Positions 46,848-55,363 of a DNA stretch of 64,000 nt are shown piece by piece. A program made the translations under genes and the position numbers. Within the stretch, counting starts at the first letter, position 1; the number at the start of each line of letters is the position of its first letter. Origin of the DNA: RGIG4079 sp045596365. Lineage in GTDB: Bacteria > Bacteroidota > Bacteroidia > Bacteroidales > Muribaculaceae. The notes beneath the pieces were generated by a model. The model saw only the letters and a list, made by a program, of their open reading frames with translations. It was not told the DNA's origin and did no database searches. The stretch is taken from positions 1 to 64,000 of the forward strand of contig JAZOCE010000023.1 in NCBI GenBank assembly GCA_045596365.1. The letters are read 5' to 3'.

Positions 46848-46877
46848 CAGAAATTTTCTAACAATCAAGTTCCGGAG

Positions 46878-48164
46878 TTAAGAATTGAGGTAGGAGAGGA
46901 GGTCGGCTACGATGAAGGTGCTTCCGCCGATGAAGATTGTGTCATCGCTTGTTGCATTAGTGAGCGCGTTGTTGTAGGCTTCGGCAACGGTGCTATAAGC
47001 CTTCCCTGACAATCCTTTCTCCTCGGCAATTGTCTTGACCTCGTTAGCAGGCAATGCTCGTGGAATGTCGGCTCGAGTGAAGTAATATGTGGCATTGCGT
47101 GGCATCATGTCAAGGATGTGTGAAATGTCTTTATCGTTGACAAAGCCTATTACCATGTGTAACTTCCCTTTAATCTGAGATAATTGTCGAGAAAGGTATT
47201 CCCATCCGCCAACGTTGTGTCCGGTGTCGCACACAACTCTTGGTGATTGTTGTAATTCCATCCAACGACCGGCAAGTCCGGTGAGTTTACACACATTGGC
47301 AAAACCTTGTTTTACAGCTTCTGGCAAAATTTCCCATCCCATAAGCTTTAATTGTTCGATAGCTAATAATATAGTCGCTGTGTTTTTCTGTTGACATTCG
47401 CCTGATAATTCTCCTATAATGCGTCCGTAGGCTGTGCCATTGTAGATATATCCTGAAGGGCAACGCTCTATCGATGAGAAAACTTTGCGTTCTTCGGCAT
47501 ATGTTATCGGAGCATTTTCTTGTGATGCTTTTTGGTCAAAAACAGATTTTGTCTCATCATTTGCTTCGCCAATTATTATGGGAATATGTCGTTTGATAAT
47601 ACCTGCTTTTTCTGAAGCGATGGCAGCAAGTGTATCACCGAGAAAAGCAGTGTGGTCAAAAGATATATTTGTTATAATGCTAAGAATAGGAGTTATTATG
47701 TTGGTGCTATCAAGTCGTCCGCCAAGACCGGTCTCAATAACTGCAATATCTACCTTTTCATTAGCAAAATGCTCAAATGCCATTGTCATGGTCAATTCAA
47801 AGAATGATGGCTTGCAGTCAAGATTGAGGGATTGATAACGATTGACAAAATCTACTACTGCGTTGTGTGAAATCATTTCGCCATTGATGCGTATTCGTTC
47901 ACGAAAATCAACAAGGTGGGGCGATGTGTATAATCCCACTTTGTAGCCGGCACTTTGCAGTATGGCTGAAATAGTGTGGGCTGTAGAGCCTTTGCCATTT
48001 GTGCCAGCAATGTGTATTGATGGGAAATGTGTATGAGGGTTGCCAAACACATTATCAAGGGTTATCGATGTGTCAAGTCCCGGTTTATAGGCGTTTGCAC
48101 CCATGCGTTGGAACATTGGCAATTGGGTATATAAGAAATTGATTGCGTCGTCGTAGGTGAGCAT
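46878..48164 (-). CDS. folC: folylpolyglutamate / dihydrofolate synthase
   Basis: 428 residues. Joins glutamate to dihydropteroate or adds further glutamates to folates with ATP, in the cytoplasm. Mur-ligase family motifs: P-loop IAGTNGKGSTAHTI (about 53-66), SPHLVDFRERIRING, ETGLGGRLDSTN, SFDHTAFLGDTLAAIASEKAGI and a C-terminal VVCDTGHNVGGW where FolC has HN for the catalytic His-Asn. Seven bases after the second chromate-transporter gene, hence the end of that unit. Confidence 0.94.
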   Translation of the reverse strand: MLTYDDAINFLYTQLPMFQRMGANAYKPGLDTSITLDNVFGNPHTHFPSIHIAGTNGKGSTAHTISAILQSAGYKVGLYTSPHLVDFRERIRINGEMISHNAVVDFVNRYQSLNLDCKPSFFELTMTMAFEHFANEKVDIAVIETGLGGRLDSTNIITPILSIITNISFDHTAFLGDTLAAIASEKAGIIKRHIPIIIGEANDETKSVFDQKASQENAPITYAEERKVFSSIERCPSGYIYNGTAYGRIIGELSGECQQKNTATILLAIEQLKLMGWEILPEAVKQGFANVCKLTGLAGRWMELQQSPRVVCDTGHNVGGWEYLSRQLSQIKGKLHMVIGFVNDKDISHILDMMPRNATYYFTRADIPRALPANEVKTIAEEKGLSGKAYSTVAEAYNNALTNATSDDTIFIGGSTFIVADLLSYLNS

Positions 48165-48171
48165 GGTTGTA

Positions 48172-48741
48172 TCAGAAAATTATCAAACCGGATAGTCCGG
48201 CAAGAATTATAACTATAATGGGGTGTATCTTAGCAAAAAACACAAGGCAAAAAGATGTAATGCATATTATGATACTGCAAATTACATTATATTGTTCTGT
48301 CCCGAAATTTTCTTGATTCATGAGTAGAAGTGCCGAAGATGCTATCAGTCCCACGCACACAGGACGTATCCCTGCAAAGATCCCTTTTAACGCAAGGCTT
48401 TCTTTGTGCCGAGAAATGAAATGACTCGTATAGATAACCATAATATACGATGGAATTACCACAACGAGAGTGCATAGAATGGAGCCTAAGATACCCCATA
48501 GAGGGTGGGCAAATTCCGGATTGACTGCTCCGGGAGTAACATAGCCTATGTATGTAGCTGAGTTTACGCCTATTGGACCCGGTGTCATTTGAGAAATAGC
48601 GACAATGTCGGTAAACATTTGACGAGTAATCCATCCTTGTCCGACGATTTCGCGTTCAATCAACGAGAGCATCGCATATCCGCCACCAAAACCAAATATG
48701 CCGATTTTGAGATAGGACCAAATGAGTTTAAGATATATCAT
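48172..48741 (-). CDS. chromate-transporter family protein, second half
   Basis: 189 residues, one CHR domain with five to six membrane helices. Family signatures: GIFGFGGGYAMLSLIEREIV and QMTPGPIGVNSATYIGY. In many bacteria ChrA is one 400-residue protein made of two such domains; here the domains are separate genes, whose ends overlap by 14 bases with the gene at 48728. The pair is likely to form a heterodimer. Chromate export is known for ChrA; the physiological substrate in Bacteroidota is not known. Confidence 0.88.
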   Translation of the reverse strand: MIYLKLIWSYLKIGIFGFGGGYAMLSLIEREIVGQGWITRQMFTDIVAISQMTPGPIGVNSATYIGYVTPGAVNPEFAHPLWGILGSILCTLVVVIPSYIMVIYTSHFISRHKESLALKGIFAGIRPVCVGLIASSALLLMNQENFGTEQYNVICSIIICITSFCLVFFAKIHPIIVIILAGLSGLIIF

Positions 48742-49315
48742 TTTGTCCCTCCTTTCTCTTGTCGTAATTGTGTTGTGTGTACCACAAATATCCTCCCAAT
48801 CCTCCCAAGATGATGTATATAATGGGGTTTGAGATATAGGGTAGTTTTGACCAAATGAGTAGTGCTACTGAAATGGGTATGAATATTGTTTTCCAATTGA
48901 TTTTAGCAGCGCGAGCAGTTGTTATAACCGGAGCGATGAGCAATGCAACAACGGCAGGACGCATTCCCATAAATATTTTGCTTATTGTTTCATTGTTTTT
49001 TATCGTTTCGGGCGTTAGAAAAATTGCTATGAGCAGGATTATTGTAAAAGAGGGAATTATTGTGCCGAGAGCTGCACATAGTCGCCCTCGAGAGCCTCGT
49101 AGTTTATCACCTATGGCAACAGCAAAATTTACTGCAAGAATTCCCGGTAATGATTGTGCAACAGCAAGTAGGTCGAGAAAATCTTCACGTGAAATCCATT
49201 TGTGCTTGTTGACAACTTCTCGCTCAATGATGGAAATCATCACCCATCCGCCTCCAAATGTGAATGCTCCTATTTTTAAAAATGTCAGAAATAATTGTAG
49301 ATAAATATTTCTCAT
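48728..49315 (-). CDS. chromate-transporter family protein, first half
   Basis: 195 residues from ATG 49315 (MRNIYLQLFLTFLKIGAFTFGGGWVMIS); an upstream in-frame ATG at 49369 adds 18 residues with no homologous look. CHR-domain motifs GAFTFGGGW, AVAQSLPGILAVNFAVAIG. Partner of the 48172-48741 gene; the overlap of 14 bases suggests coupled translation. The unit continues into folC. Confidence 0.88.
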   Translation of the reverse strand: MRNIYLQLFLTFLKIGAFTFGGGWVMISIIEREVVNKHKWISREDFLDLLAVAQSLPGILAVNFAVAIGDKLRGSRGRLCAALGTIIPSFTIILLIAIFLTPETIKNNETISKIFMGMRPAVVALLIAPVITTARAAKINWKTIFIPISVALLIWSKLPYISNPIIYIILGGLGGYLWYTQHNYDKRKEGQNDIS

Positions 49316-49342
49316 GAGTTGTGAAATACTATAATTATTTGG

Positions 49343-49350
49343 CAAAATTA
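49343..49350 (-). promoter_or_regulatory. -7 box for the chr-folC unit
   Basis: Minus strand TAATTTTG, 27 bases before the start at 49315. Confidence 0.5.
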
Positions 49351-49415
49351 CATAAAATCCATGATACAAAAAGTGAGAATTTTATCTGCTCGTGTGATTT
49401 CTGATATTTTGGTTG

Positions 49416-49423
49416 TATCTTTG
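49416..49423 (+). promoter_or_regulatory. -7 box for the META lipoprotein
   Basis: TATCTTTG, 20 bases before ATG 49443. It faces the chr-folC promoter. Confidence 0.5.
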
Positions 49424-49442
49424 TCATAAAATTAAGACTATT

Positions 49443-50384
49443 ATGAATAAAATTTTAATATCAATTTTAGGTTTATCCGCAATGATGTTGGCAAGTTGCA
49501 GTTTGCTAAAAAATGAAACAACTGTAGTGTCGGCGGGAGATCAAACAACACAGACAACATCATCTAAGTCAACAAAACAGACCACGGCAAGTAAGAAAAA
49601 AACGAAGAAAAACAAAAAATCTTCTGAAAAACCATTGATGCCACAAGTCGCAGCAGGTCAAGAAGAGAAACAGCATTATGCTGTGGAAATATCGGATAAA
49701 ATTCTTAATGGCGAATGGACTATTGCCGAGGTAAATGGAGCGAAAGTAACCGGAGAGGAAAATAGACCATATATTAATTTTTCTGTTGCAGAGAAGAGAT
49801 TTTATGGTTCTAACGGGTGTAATATATTAAATGGTGATTTTGTCGTAAAAGGGACCGATTTGACATTTGAAAATGTGATATCAACACAAAAGGCTTGTCA
49901 TGAAGCACCATTTGAATATGAGATAAATTATACAATAGGGCAAGTGAAATCCTATATGATTGATCGCATTGGTAATGAATATTATTTAAGTTTGTTTGAT
50001 GCTAATAAAGTGCAAACAATGATTTTGAGGAAACATAACATGGATTATCTTAATGGAGCATGGCAAGTTATGACAATTGGAAATGTATCATGTGATGGTG
50101 ATGGAATTCAAATGGTAATCGATATTCCTGAATTAAAATTACATGGTAATTCCGGGTGCAATATCGTTAACGGACAATTGTTGATTGATCCGGATAAAGA
50201 AAATTCAATACAATTCCATCAATTGATTTCAACTTTGAAGGCATGTCCTAATCAAAGTCTTGAAACATCATTTTTTGTAGCTCTTGAGAAAGTAGAGTCA
50301 GCAAAAAAAGGTGAAGATGATACGGTTTTGATGTATGATAAAAATGGAGTAATTGTATTGGTGTTAAAGCGTATTCAACAATAA
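49443..50384 (+). CDS. lipoprotein with two META (HslJ-like) domains
   Basis: 313 residues from ATG 49443, which starts a lipoprotein signal MNKILISILGLSAMMLASCS (lipobox LASC). A low-complexity linker rich in Thr/Ser/Lys (about 25-65) follows. Two META/DUF306 domains: about 80-190 (ILNGEWTIAEVNG, INFSVAEKRFYGSNGCNILNG) and about 195-313 (LNGAWQVMTIGN, LKLHGNSGCNIVNG). The NGCN loops and later KAC residues are conserved in both, as in HslJ. Double-META proteins are common in Bacteroidota; the function is not well known. Its end overlaps the convergent GNAT gene by 21 bases. Confidence 0.87.
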   Translation: MNKILISILGLSAMMLASCSLLKNETTVVSAGDQTTQTTSSKSTKQTTASKKKTKKNKKSSEKPLMPQVAAGQEEKQHYAVEISDKILNGEWTIAEVNGAKVTGEENRPYINFSVAEKRFYGSNGCNILNGDFVVKGTDLTFENVISTQKACHEAPFEYEINYTIGQVKSYMIDRIGNEYYLSLFDANKVQTMILRKHNMDYLNGAWQVMTIGNVSCDGDGIQMVIDIPELKLHGNSGCNIVNGQLLIDPDKENSIQFHQLISTLKACPNQSLETSFFVALEKVESAKKGEDDTVLMYDKNGVIVLVLKRIQQ

Positions 50385-50879
50385 TTGATAATCTACAACA
50401 TCAAGAATTTGATTGTGTTTGTATCCTACTTGTTCAAAGTGGGATACTTTTTTAAAACCCAACTTTTCATGTAGTGCGATACTTGCTTTATTATTGCCGG
50501 TAATACATGCTATTATGGAGTGGAATTTTTGTTCTTTGCATGAATTAATGAGAGTTTCCATTAATGTTTTGCCTATCCCTTTATGAGTTTGATTTGGGGC
50601 AATATAAACAGTTGTTTCTAATGTATATTTGTAGGCTGCGCGTTCTTTCCAAGGATGTGCATAGCAATATCCTACTATGTTACCATCAATTTCGCACACA
50701 TAATATGGAAAATTTGATGAAATTTCAATGATGCGTTTCTCCATCGTTTCATGGGATAGTGCTTCTGTCTCAAATGAAGCAACGCTATTGAGAATATAAT
50801 GATTATAAATATCTGTTATTGCTTTGGCATCAGATAGATTCACTTGACGTATTATCATTTTGGATGATGTCATGCTCAT
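50364..50879 (-). CDS. GNAT acetyltransferase, phosphinothricin-acetyltransferase-like
   Basis: 171 residues. Fits the PAT/MnaT branch of GNATs: IRQVNLSDAKAITDIYNHYILNSVASFE, then YVCEIDGNIVGYCYAHPW, the acetyl-CoA loop ETTVYIAPNQTHKGIGKTLM and ACITGNNKASIALHEKLGFKKVSHFEQVGYK. Such enzymes acetylate the alpha-amino group of methionine sulfone or similar compounds; the acceptor here is not predictable. Downstream of rarA on the same strand with a six-base gap. Confidence 0.9.
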   Translation of the reverse strand: MSMTSSKMIIRQVNLSDAKAITDIYNHYILNSVASFETEALSHETMEKRIIEISSNFPYYVCEIDGNIVGYCYAHPWKERAAYKYTLETTVYIAPNQTHKGIGKTLMETLINSCKEQKFHSIIACITGNNKASIALHEKLGFKKVSHFEQVGYKHNQILDVVDYQLLLNTL

Positions 50880-50885
50880 GTCTTG

Positions 50886-52160
50886 CTAATCTTGATTCCA
50901 TCGTTTAGAGTGTAATTCATACATTTTTGCTTCTGACGCATTGTCGCAAGGAGACCAAAATTTTGCTCCTTGTAAAGTGTCGGGCATGAATTGTTGCTTG
51001 ACAAAATTCTCTGGATAGCTATGGGCATATTTGTAATTTTTCCCATAGCCTAAATCTTCCATCAATTTAGTTGGAGCATTGCGCAGATGCAAAGGTACAG
51101 GTTGATCACCTGTAGAGTTGACCAGCTCGAGAGCCGAGTTTATAGCATTGTATGCCGAATTGCTTTTGGGCGATGTCGCAAGGTATATTGTGCATTCTGC
51201 AAGTGGGATGCGACCTTCGGGCCACCCGATTTTTTTCAGTATGTCAAATGTTGCGTTGGCAAGTAATAGAGCATTAGGATTTGCTAATCCAATGTCTTCG
51301 GCAGCGAGGATTGCAAGTCGGCGAGCAATGAATTCGGGGTCTTCGCCTCCGGCAATCAATCGAGCAAGCCAATATATAGCCGCATCGGGGTCACTTCCTC
51401 TAACACTTTTTATAAATGCAGAAATAATATCATAATGTAATTCTCCATTTTTGTCAAATGCAGATGGATTTTCTTGTAGACGTTTTGTTACAAGATCGTC
51501 GTCAATAATCATTTCTTCATTGACTCCGGTAGATTGTTCTAATAAGTCAAGAATATTTAGTAATTTGCGAGCATCACCTCCTGAAAACCGAAATAGAGCC
51601 GACGTACTTACAATTTTAATGTTTCGTTTTTTGAGAATTTCATCGGTTGAAATTGCTCTATCAAGCAGTACTTGCAGTTCGTTTGCATCAAGAGGCTTCA
51701 AAACATATACTTGAGCGCGAGACAGTAGAGGACGAATTACTTCAAACGAAGGGTTTTCAGTCGTGGCTCCAATGAGTGTAACAATACCACTTTCGACTGC
51801 TCCAAGCAAGCTGTCTTGTTGCGATTTGTTGAAACGATGGATTTCATCGATAAATAAAATAGGACGACTTGACGAGAACATGCTACGAGCATCAGCCTTG
51901 CAATGCTCAAGCACTTCTCTAACTTCTTTTACTCCTGCATGAACGGCACTAAGAGTGTAGAATGGCGATTTTGTCGTATTGGCAATGATTCGAGCAAGAG
52001 TTGTTTTGCCTACACCTGGAGGTCCCCACAAAATGAATGAGGAAACATTTCCGGAGTCTATCATGCGACGTAAAATACAATCGTTTCCAACCAAGTGGGA
52101 TTGCCCAATGTATTCTTCAATTGTTTTTGGCCTTAGTCGTTCTGCGAGTGGTGCGTACAT
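50886..52160 (-). CDS. rarA: replication-associated AAA+ ATPase RarA/MgsA
   Basis: 424 residues. Clamp-loader-like AAA+ protein acting at stalled forks. Walker A FILWGPPGVGKTTLARII (about 42-59), Walker B PILFIDEIHRFNKSQQD, sensor 1 TLIGATTENPSFEV, and the C-terminal tetramerisation part with IKSVRGSDPDAAIYWLARLIAGGEDPEFIARRL. Normal length. First gene of a minus-strand pair with the GNAT gene. Confidence 0.95.
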   Translation of the reverse strand: MYAPLAERLRPKTIEEYIGQSHLVGNDCILRRMIDSGNVSSFILWGPPGVGKTTLARIIANTTKSPFYTLSAVHAGVKEVREVLEHCKADARSMFSSSRPILFIDEIHRFNKSQQDSLLGAVESGIVTLIGATTENPSFEVIRPLLSRAQVYVLKPLDANELQVLLDRAISTDEILKKRNIKIVSTSALFRFSGGDARKLLNILDLLEQSTGVNEEMIIDDDLVTKRLQENPSAFDKNGELHYDIISAFIKSVRGSDPDAAIYWLARLIAGGEDPEFIARRLAILAAEDIGLANPNALLLANATFDILKKIGWPEGRIPLAECTIYLATSPKSNSAYNAINSALELVNSTGDQPVPLHLRNAPTKLMEDLGYGKNYKYAHSYPENFVKQQFMPDTLQGAKFWSPCDNASEAKMYELHSKRWNQD

Positions 52161-52183
52161 TTTCAGTTATTTTTTTGCTATCG

Positions 52184-52191
52184 CAAAAGTA
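52184..52191 (-). promoter_or_regulatory. -7 box for rarA
   Basis: Minus strand TACTTTTG, 24 bases before the rarA start. The divergent plus-strand gene at 52374 has only an imperfect TAACTTTA-type box. The 213-base stretch between the two genes shows nothing else. Confidence 0.5.
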
Positions 52192-52373
52192 ACTAATAAA
52201 CTTGATAGGTCGATTAAATAGGTGTTAATAGATTATAATATCTAATGTAAACCGCACTTTTATAAAAGTTTTTTGTTTAACTTTACAATCGCAAGTTGTG
52301 CGCTGTTGGTATTGAAATGCATAAATTCATGGCGATGGGCACACATTGATGCGTTTATTTATTGATACTCAGT

Positions 52374-52595
52374 ATGGTAGAAGAATTAAACGAAAAGAAG
52401 AAGGCACCAAAATTGGCTCGTACAATTTTTGGCATTATAATGATTTGTATATATGTAGGAATGGGAGGTCTGGTGCTTGCCGGATATTTCTCATGGATGC
52501 ATGATTGGTTACGTTGGGCTGGAGGCGTAATGTTTATCGTTTACGGAATATGGCGTGCGTATAGACAATTTAAAGGTATCGATTCTCGATTTTAA
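52374..52595 (+). CDS. small two-helix membrane protein
   Basis: 73 residues from ATG 52374. An upstream in-frame TTG adds four residues. A charged N-terminus (VEELNEKKKAPKLA), two membrane helices (TIFGIIMICIYVGMGGLVLAGYF and WAGGVMFIVYGIWRAYRQF) and a short basic end. Such a small protein precedes PstS-like and TPR genes in several Bacteroidales that I know; the function is unknown. Its stop codon lies within the Shine-Dalgarno of the next gene. Confidence 0.75.
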   Translation: MVEELNEKKKAPKLARTIFGIIMICIYVGMGGLVLAGYFSWMHDWLRWAGGVMFIVYGIWRAYRQFKGIDSRF

Positions 52596-52604
52596 AGGAG
52601 GTGA
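52594..52604 (+). promoter_or_regulatory. strong Shine-Dalgarno for the PstS-like gene
   Basis: AAAGGAGGTGA, three bases from ATG 52608, overlapping the previous stop. Near-complete anti-SD match, unusual for this window where most genes lack any Shine-Dalgarno. Confidence 0.8.
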
Positions 52605-52607
52605 ACT

Positions 52608-53573
52608 ATGAAAAGATATATAAGAATTCTTTTTGTAATATCAATTGTGTTAGTTTTATCGTCATGTGTTGGTAAAACTAAAAACACAAGTACTTCGGGA
52701 TTGACATCTCTTGTGTGCGATGATAGTTTTGAAAACATCATGAATCAAGAAATAGGAGTGTTTGAATATATATATCCCAATGCAAGTGTTATCCCTTATT
52801 ATACAAATGAACGTGCTGCCGTAGATTCATTGATTGAGTTGAAAACAAAAACTATTGTAATCCCTCGTGAGTTGACAAAACAAGAAAAGGATTACTTGAA
52901 AAGTAAAGATAGAAATGCTCGTTCTTGTAAAATTGCGGTTGATGCAATTGCATTAATTGTAAATCCTGAAAATCCTGTAGAAATATTATCATTAAAGGAA
53001 ATCTCTGAAATATTGTCAGGAAAGGTAACGGAATGGAGTCAGATAGAGCCTAATAAGACAGGAAAAATACAAGTGGTATTTGACCACCAAGGATCAAGTA
53101 CAGTAAAATACATGCGTGATTCTTTGTTGAATGGTGGCGATTTTGGTCCTAATGTATATGCCCAAAATTCTAATGATGAAGTTTTTGAAGCTGTACAAAA
53201 AATCAAAGGCGCAATAGGAATTATTGGGGTAAGCTGGATTAGCTCAGATATGCGATCAGCTGAAATAACAAGTGAACATCGCGCAAAATCTCTTGAGAAG
53301 CAAGATACAACGGTATCATCATTTGACAATCGAATTAAGGTATTGAAAGTGCGTCGCGATGATGAGATAAAAGCTTATAAGCCATATCAAGCATATATCT
53401 ATGATGGCAGTTACCCATTGTTCCGTTCAATATATATGATAACAACGGCGGCAAATGGTAGCATTGCACATGGCTTTTACTCTTTCGTAACAGGATTTAA
53501 AGGACAAAAAATCATACAAATGACAGGAGTATTGCCTGCGACAGTACAACCTCGAATGGTAAACTTAAATTAA
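52608..53573 (+). CDS. PstS-like phosphate-binding-type lipoprotein
   Basis: 321 residues. Lipoprotein signal MKRYIRILFVISIVLVLSSCVG (Cys21). A PstS-type type-2 periplasmic binding domain follows: ALIVNPENPVEILSLKEISEILSGKVTEWSQI, FDHQGSSTVKYMRDSL (phosphate-loop-like), AVQKIKGAIGIIGVSW and FVTGFKGQKIIQMTGVLPA. It is shorter than PstS and there is no pstCAB nearby. In Bacteroidota such PstS-like proteins accompany TonB/ExbD systems; a signalling or binding role is possible. Confidence 0.87.
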   Translation: MKRYIRILFVISIVLVLSSCVGKTKNTSTSGLTSLVCDDSFENIMNQEIGVFEYIYPNASVIPYYTNERAAVDSLIELKTKTIVIPRELTKQEKDYLKSKDRNARSCKIAVDAIALIVNPENPVEILSLKEISEILSGKVTEWSQIEPNKTGKIQVVFDHQGSSTVKYMRDSLLNGGDFGPNVYAQNSNDEVFEAVQKIKGAIGIIGVSWISSDMRSAEITSEHRAKSLEKQDTTVSSFDNRIKVLKVRRDDEIKAYKPYQAYIYDGSYPLFRSIYMITTAANGSIAHGFYSFVTGFKGQKIIQMTGVLPATVQPRMVNLN

Positions 53574-53616
53574 TAAGCAAATAATAGTAATTTAATAAAC
53601 ATAAAACGATTCAAAA

Positions 53617-55242
53617 ATGAAGTTTAAATTTTTGTTTTCCTTATTTTTAGGAAGTGCGTTAGTAATGTCAGCGCAAGGTTACAAGGATGGTATTGAGTAT
53701 TATAAAGCCGACCAATTGGAAAATGCTAAAACAATCCTTACTCGTACTCTTAATGATGCATCAACTGATAAAGCCGAATCAAACTATTATCTTGGTGCAA
53801 TTGCATTAAACCAAGGGGATAATGCTGCAGCGGATGCATATTTTAATGCAGGTATTGCCGCTAATCCTGAAAATCCATTTAACTATGTTGGTAAAGGTGA
53901 ATTGGCATTGAAAAATGGAAACGAAAAAGTAGCTGACGATTTCTTTAAAAAAGCTCGCGACTATGGTAAAAAGAATGCAGAATTGTTAACAGCAATTGCT
54001 CGTGCATATTATAATGTCGATCCGGTAAAATATGCCGAAGATATTTCTAAATCAGTTGAACGTGCAAAGAAAGCTAATAAAAAAGATCCATATAGCTTGA
54101 TTTTCCAAGGAGATGTAAAGGCTGATGAAAAAGCTGCCGGTGAAGCAGCAGCTCTTTATGAAAATGCAATTCTTTTTGACCCTGACAATACACCGGCTTA
54201 TGTAAAATACGCTAATGTGTATTTCTCTGTAAGTCCTGAATTTGCAATTAAGAAATTGGAAGAGTTGTTAGAACTTCAACCAAATTCAGCTCTTGCTCAA
54301 CGTGAATTAGCTGAAAAATATTATCAAAACGATCAATGGTCAAAAGCTGCTGTAGCATATGGTAAATATATTAAAAATCCTAATCACTTTACAGAAGATA
54401 AAGTGCGTTATACAGTGCTTTTGTATTATGGACAACTTTATGATGAAAGTTTGTCATTGGCATCTGACCTTCTTAAAAATGATCCCAAAAACTTTCAATT
54501 GCACCGTATTGTATTCTTGAATAAAGCAGCGTTGAAAGACTATGCCGGAGCTGAAAAACAAGCTATTGAATTCTTTAACTTGAATGATGCGAAGAACAAA
54601 TATACATCAAATGACTATTCTTCATTTGGAGATGTATTGCGTGAACTCGATAAAGACTCTCTTGCATTGATTCAATATGAAAAAGCAATTGATGTAAACC
54701 CAGAAAAGACTGATCTTATCAAACAATTGAGTAGCGCGTATAACTCTATGAAAAAATATGATAAAGCAGCTGAAGCATATCAAAGATTGATAGATAGCGG
54801 TAATTATAAAACAAATGATTTGTATGTCCTTGCCGGTCGTTACATGTCTCATGGCGCAACTGAAACAGATTCATTGAAAAAGGTTGCAGCATTGGATAAT
54901 GCTATTAAGTATATCGACATGACATTAGAACGTGTTCCTGATGATTATCGTATCGCTCAACGTAAAGCTCGTATTTGTATTGTTAAAAATAACAACAAGC
55001 CAAACGAGGAATCAACTGCTTGCTATGTAACAGTATTATCATTACTTGATCAAGAGCCTGAAAAGAAAGATGCTCGTAAACAAGATTATATTGAGGCATA
55101 TAACCAAATTGCAGGTCACTATATTTTGATTGGAGATAATGCAAAGGCTAAAGAGAATTATTTGAAATTCTTAGAATTGGATCCTGAAAATGAAGCCCTT
55201 CGCAAATATATTGAAACAATAAAAGTTGAAGAAGAAAAATAA
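53617..55242 (+). CDS. exported TPR-repeat protein
   Basis: 541 residues, signal peptide MKFKFLFSLFLGSALVMSAQ. TPR units along the whole length: SNYYLGAIALNQGDNAAADAYFNAGIAANPENP, PAYVKYANVYFSVSPEFAIKKLEELLELQPNS, ALIQYEKAIDVNPEKTDLIKQLSSAYNSMKKYDKAAEAYQRLID and a C-terminal YLKFLELDPENEALRKYI. Periplasmic scaffold by inference. Third gene after the small membrane protein and the PstS-like lipoprotein, 43 bases from the latter and followed by a terminator. Confidence 0.88.
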   Translation: MKFKFLFSLFLGSALVMSAQGYKDGIEYYKADQLENAKTILTRTLNDASTDKAESNYYLGAIALNQGDNAAADAYFNAGIAANPENPFNYVGKGELALKNGNEKVADDFFKKARDYGKKNAELLTAIARAYYNVDPVKYAEDISKSVERAKKANKKDPYSLIFQGDVKADEKAAGEAAALYENAILFDPDNTPAYVKYANVYFSVSPEFAIKKLEELLELQPNSALAQRELAEKYYQNDQWSKAAVAYGKYIKNPNHFTEDKVRYTVLLYYGQLYDESLSLASDLLKNDPKNFQLHRIVFLNKAALKDYAGAEKQAIEFFNLNDAKNKYTSNDYSSFGDVLRELDKDSLALIQYEKAIDVNPEKTDLIKQLSSAYNSMKKYDKAAEAYQRLIDSGNYKTNDLYVLAGRYMSHGATETDSLKKVAALDNAIKYIDMTLERVPDDYRIAQRKARICIVKNNNKPNEESTACYVTVLSLLDQEPEKKDARKQDYIEAYNQIAGHYILIGDNAKAKENYLKFLELDPENEALRKYIETIKVEEEK

Positions 55243-55260
55243 TAGAATATTTTAGGAGAT

Positions 55261-55302
55261 AAAATCGTGCTACAATTATCAATTGTGGCACGATTTCTTT
55301 TT
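55261..55302 (+). terminator. intrinsic terminator after the TPR gene
   Basis: 16-bp stem starting AAATCGTGC with one wobble pair, 3-base loop (55262-55296), followed by CTTTTT. Confidence 0.9.
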
Positions 55303-55332
55303 ATGATACAATTGAAATTATGGATATTTTAT

Positions 55333-55340
55333 TAACTTTG
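55333..55340 (+). promoter_or_regulatory. -7 box for subtilase 1
   Basis: TAACTTTG, 23 bases before ATG 55364. Confidence 0.5.
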
Positions 55341-55363
55341 CAACTTAAACTAATTATTTTGAT

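Noticed and set aside
48172..49315. Chromate transporter suspected to be a broken single gene
   Set aside because: Both halves have complete CHR domains and their own starts with a 14-base overlap; split pairs are a normal form of the family.
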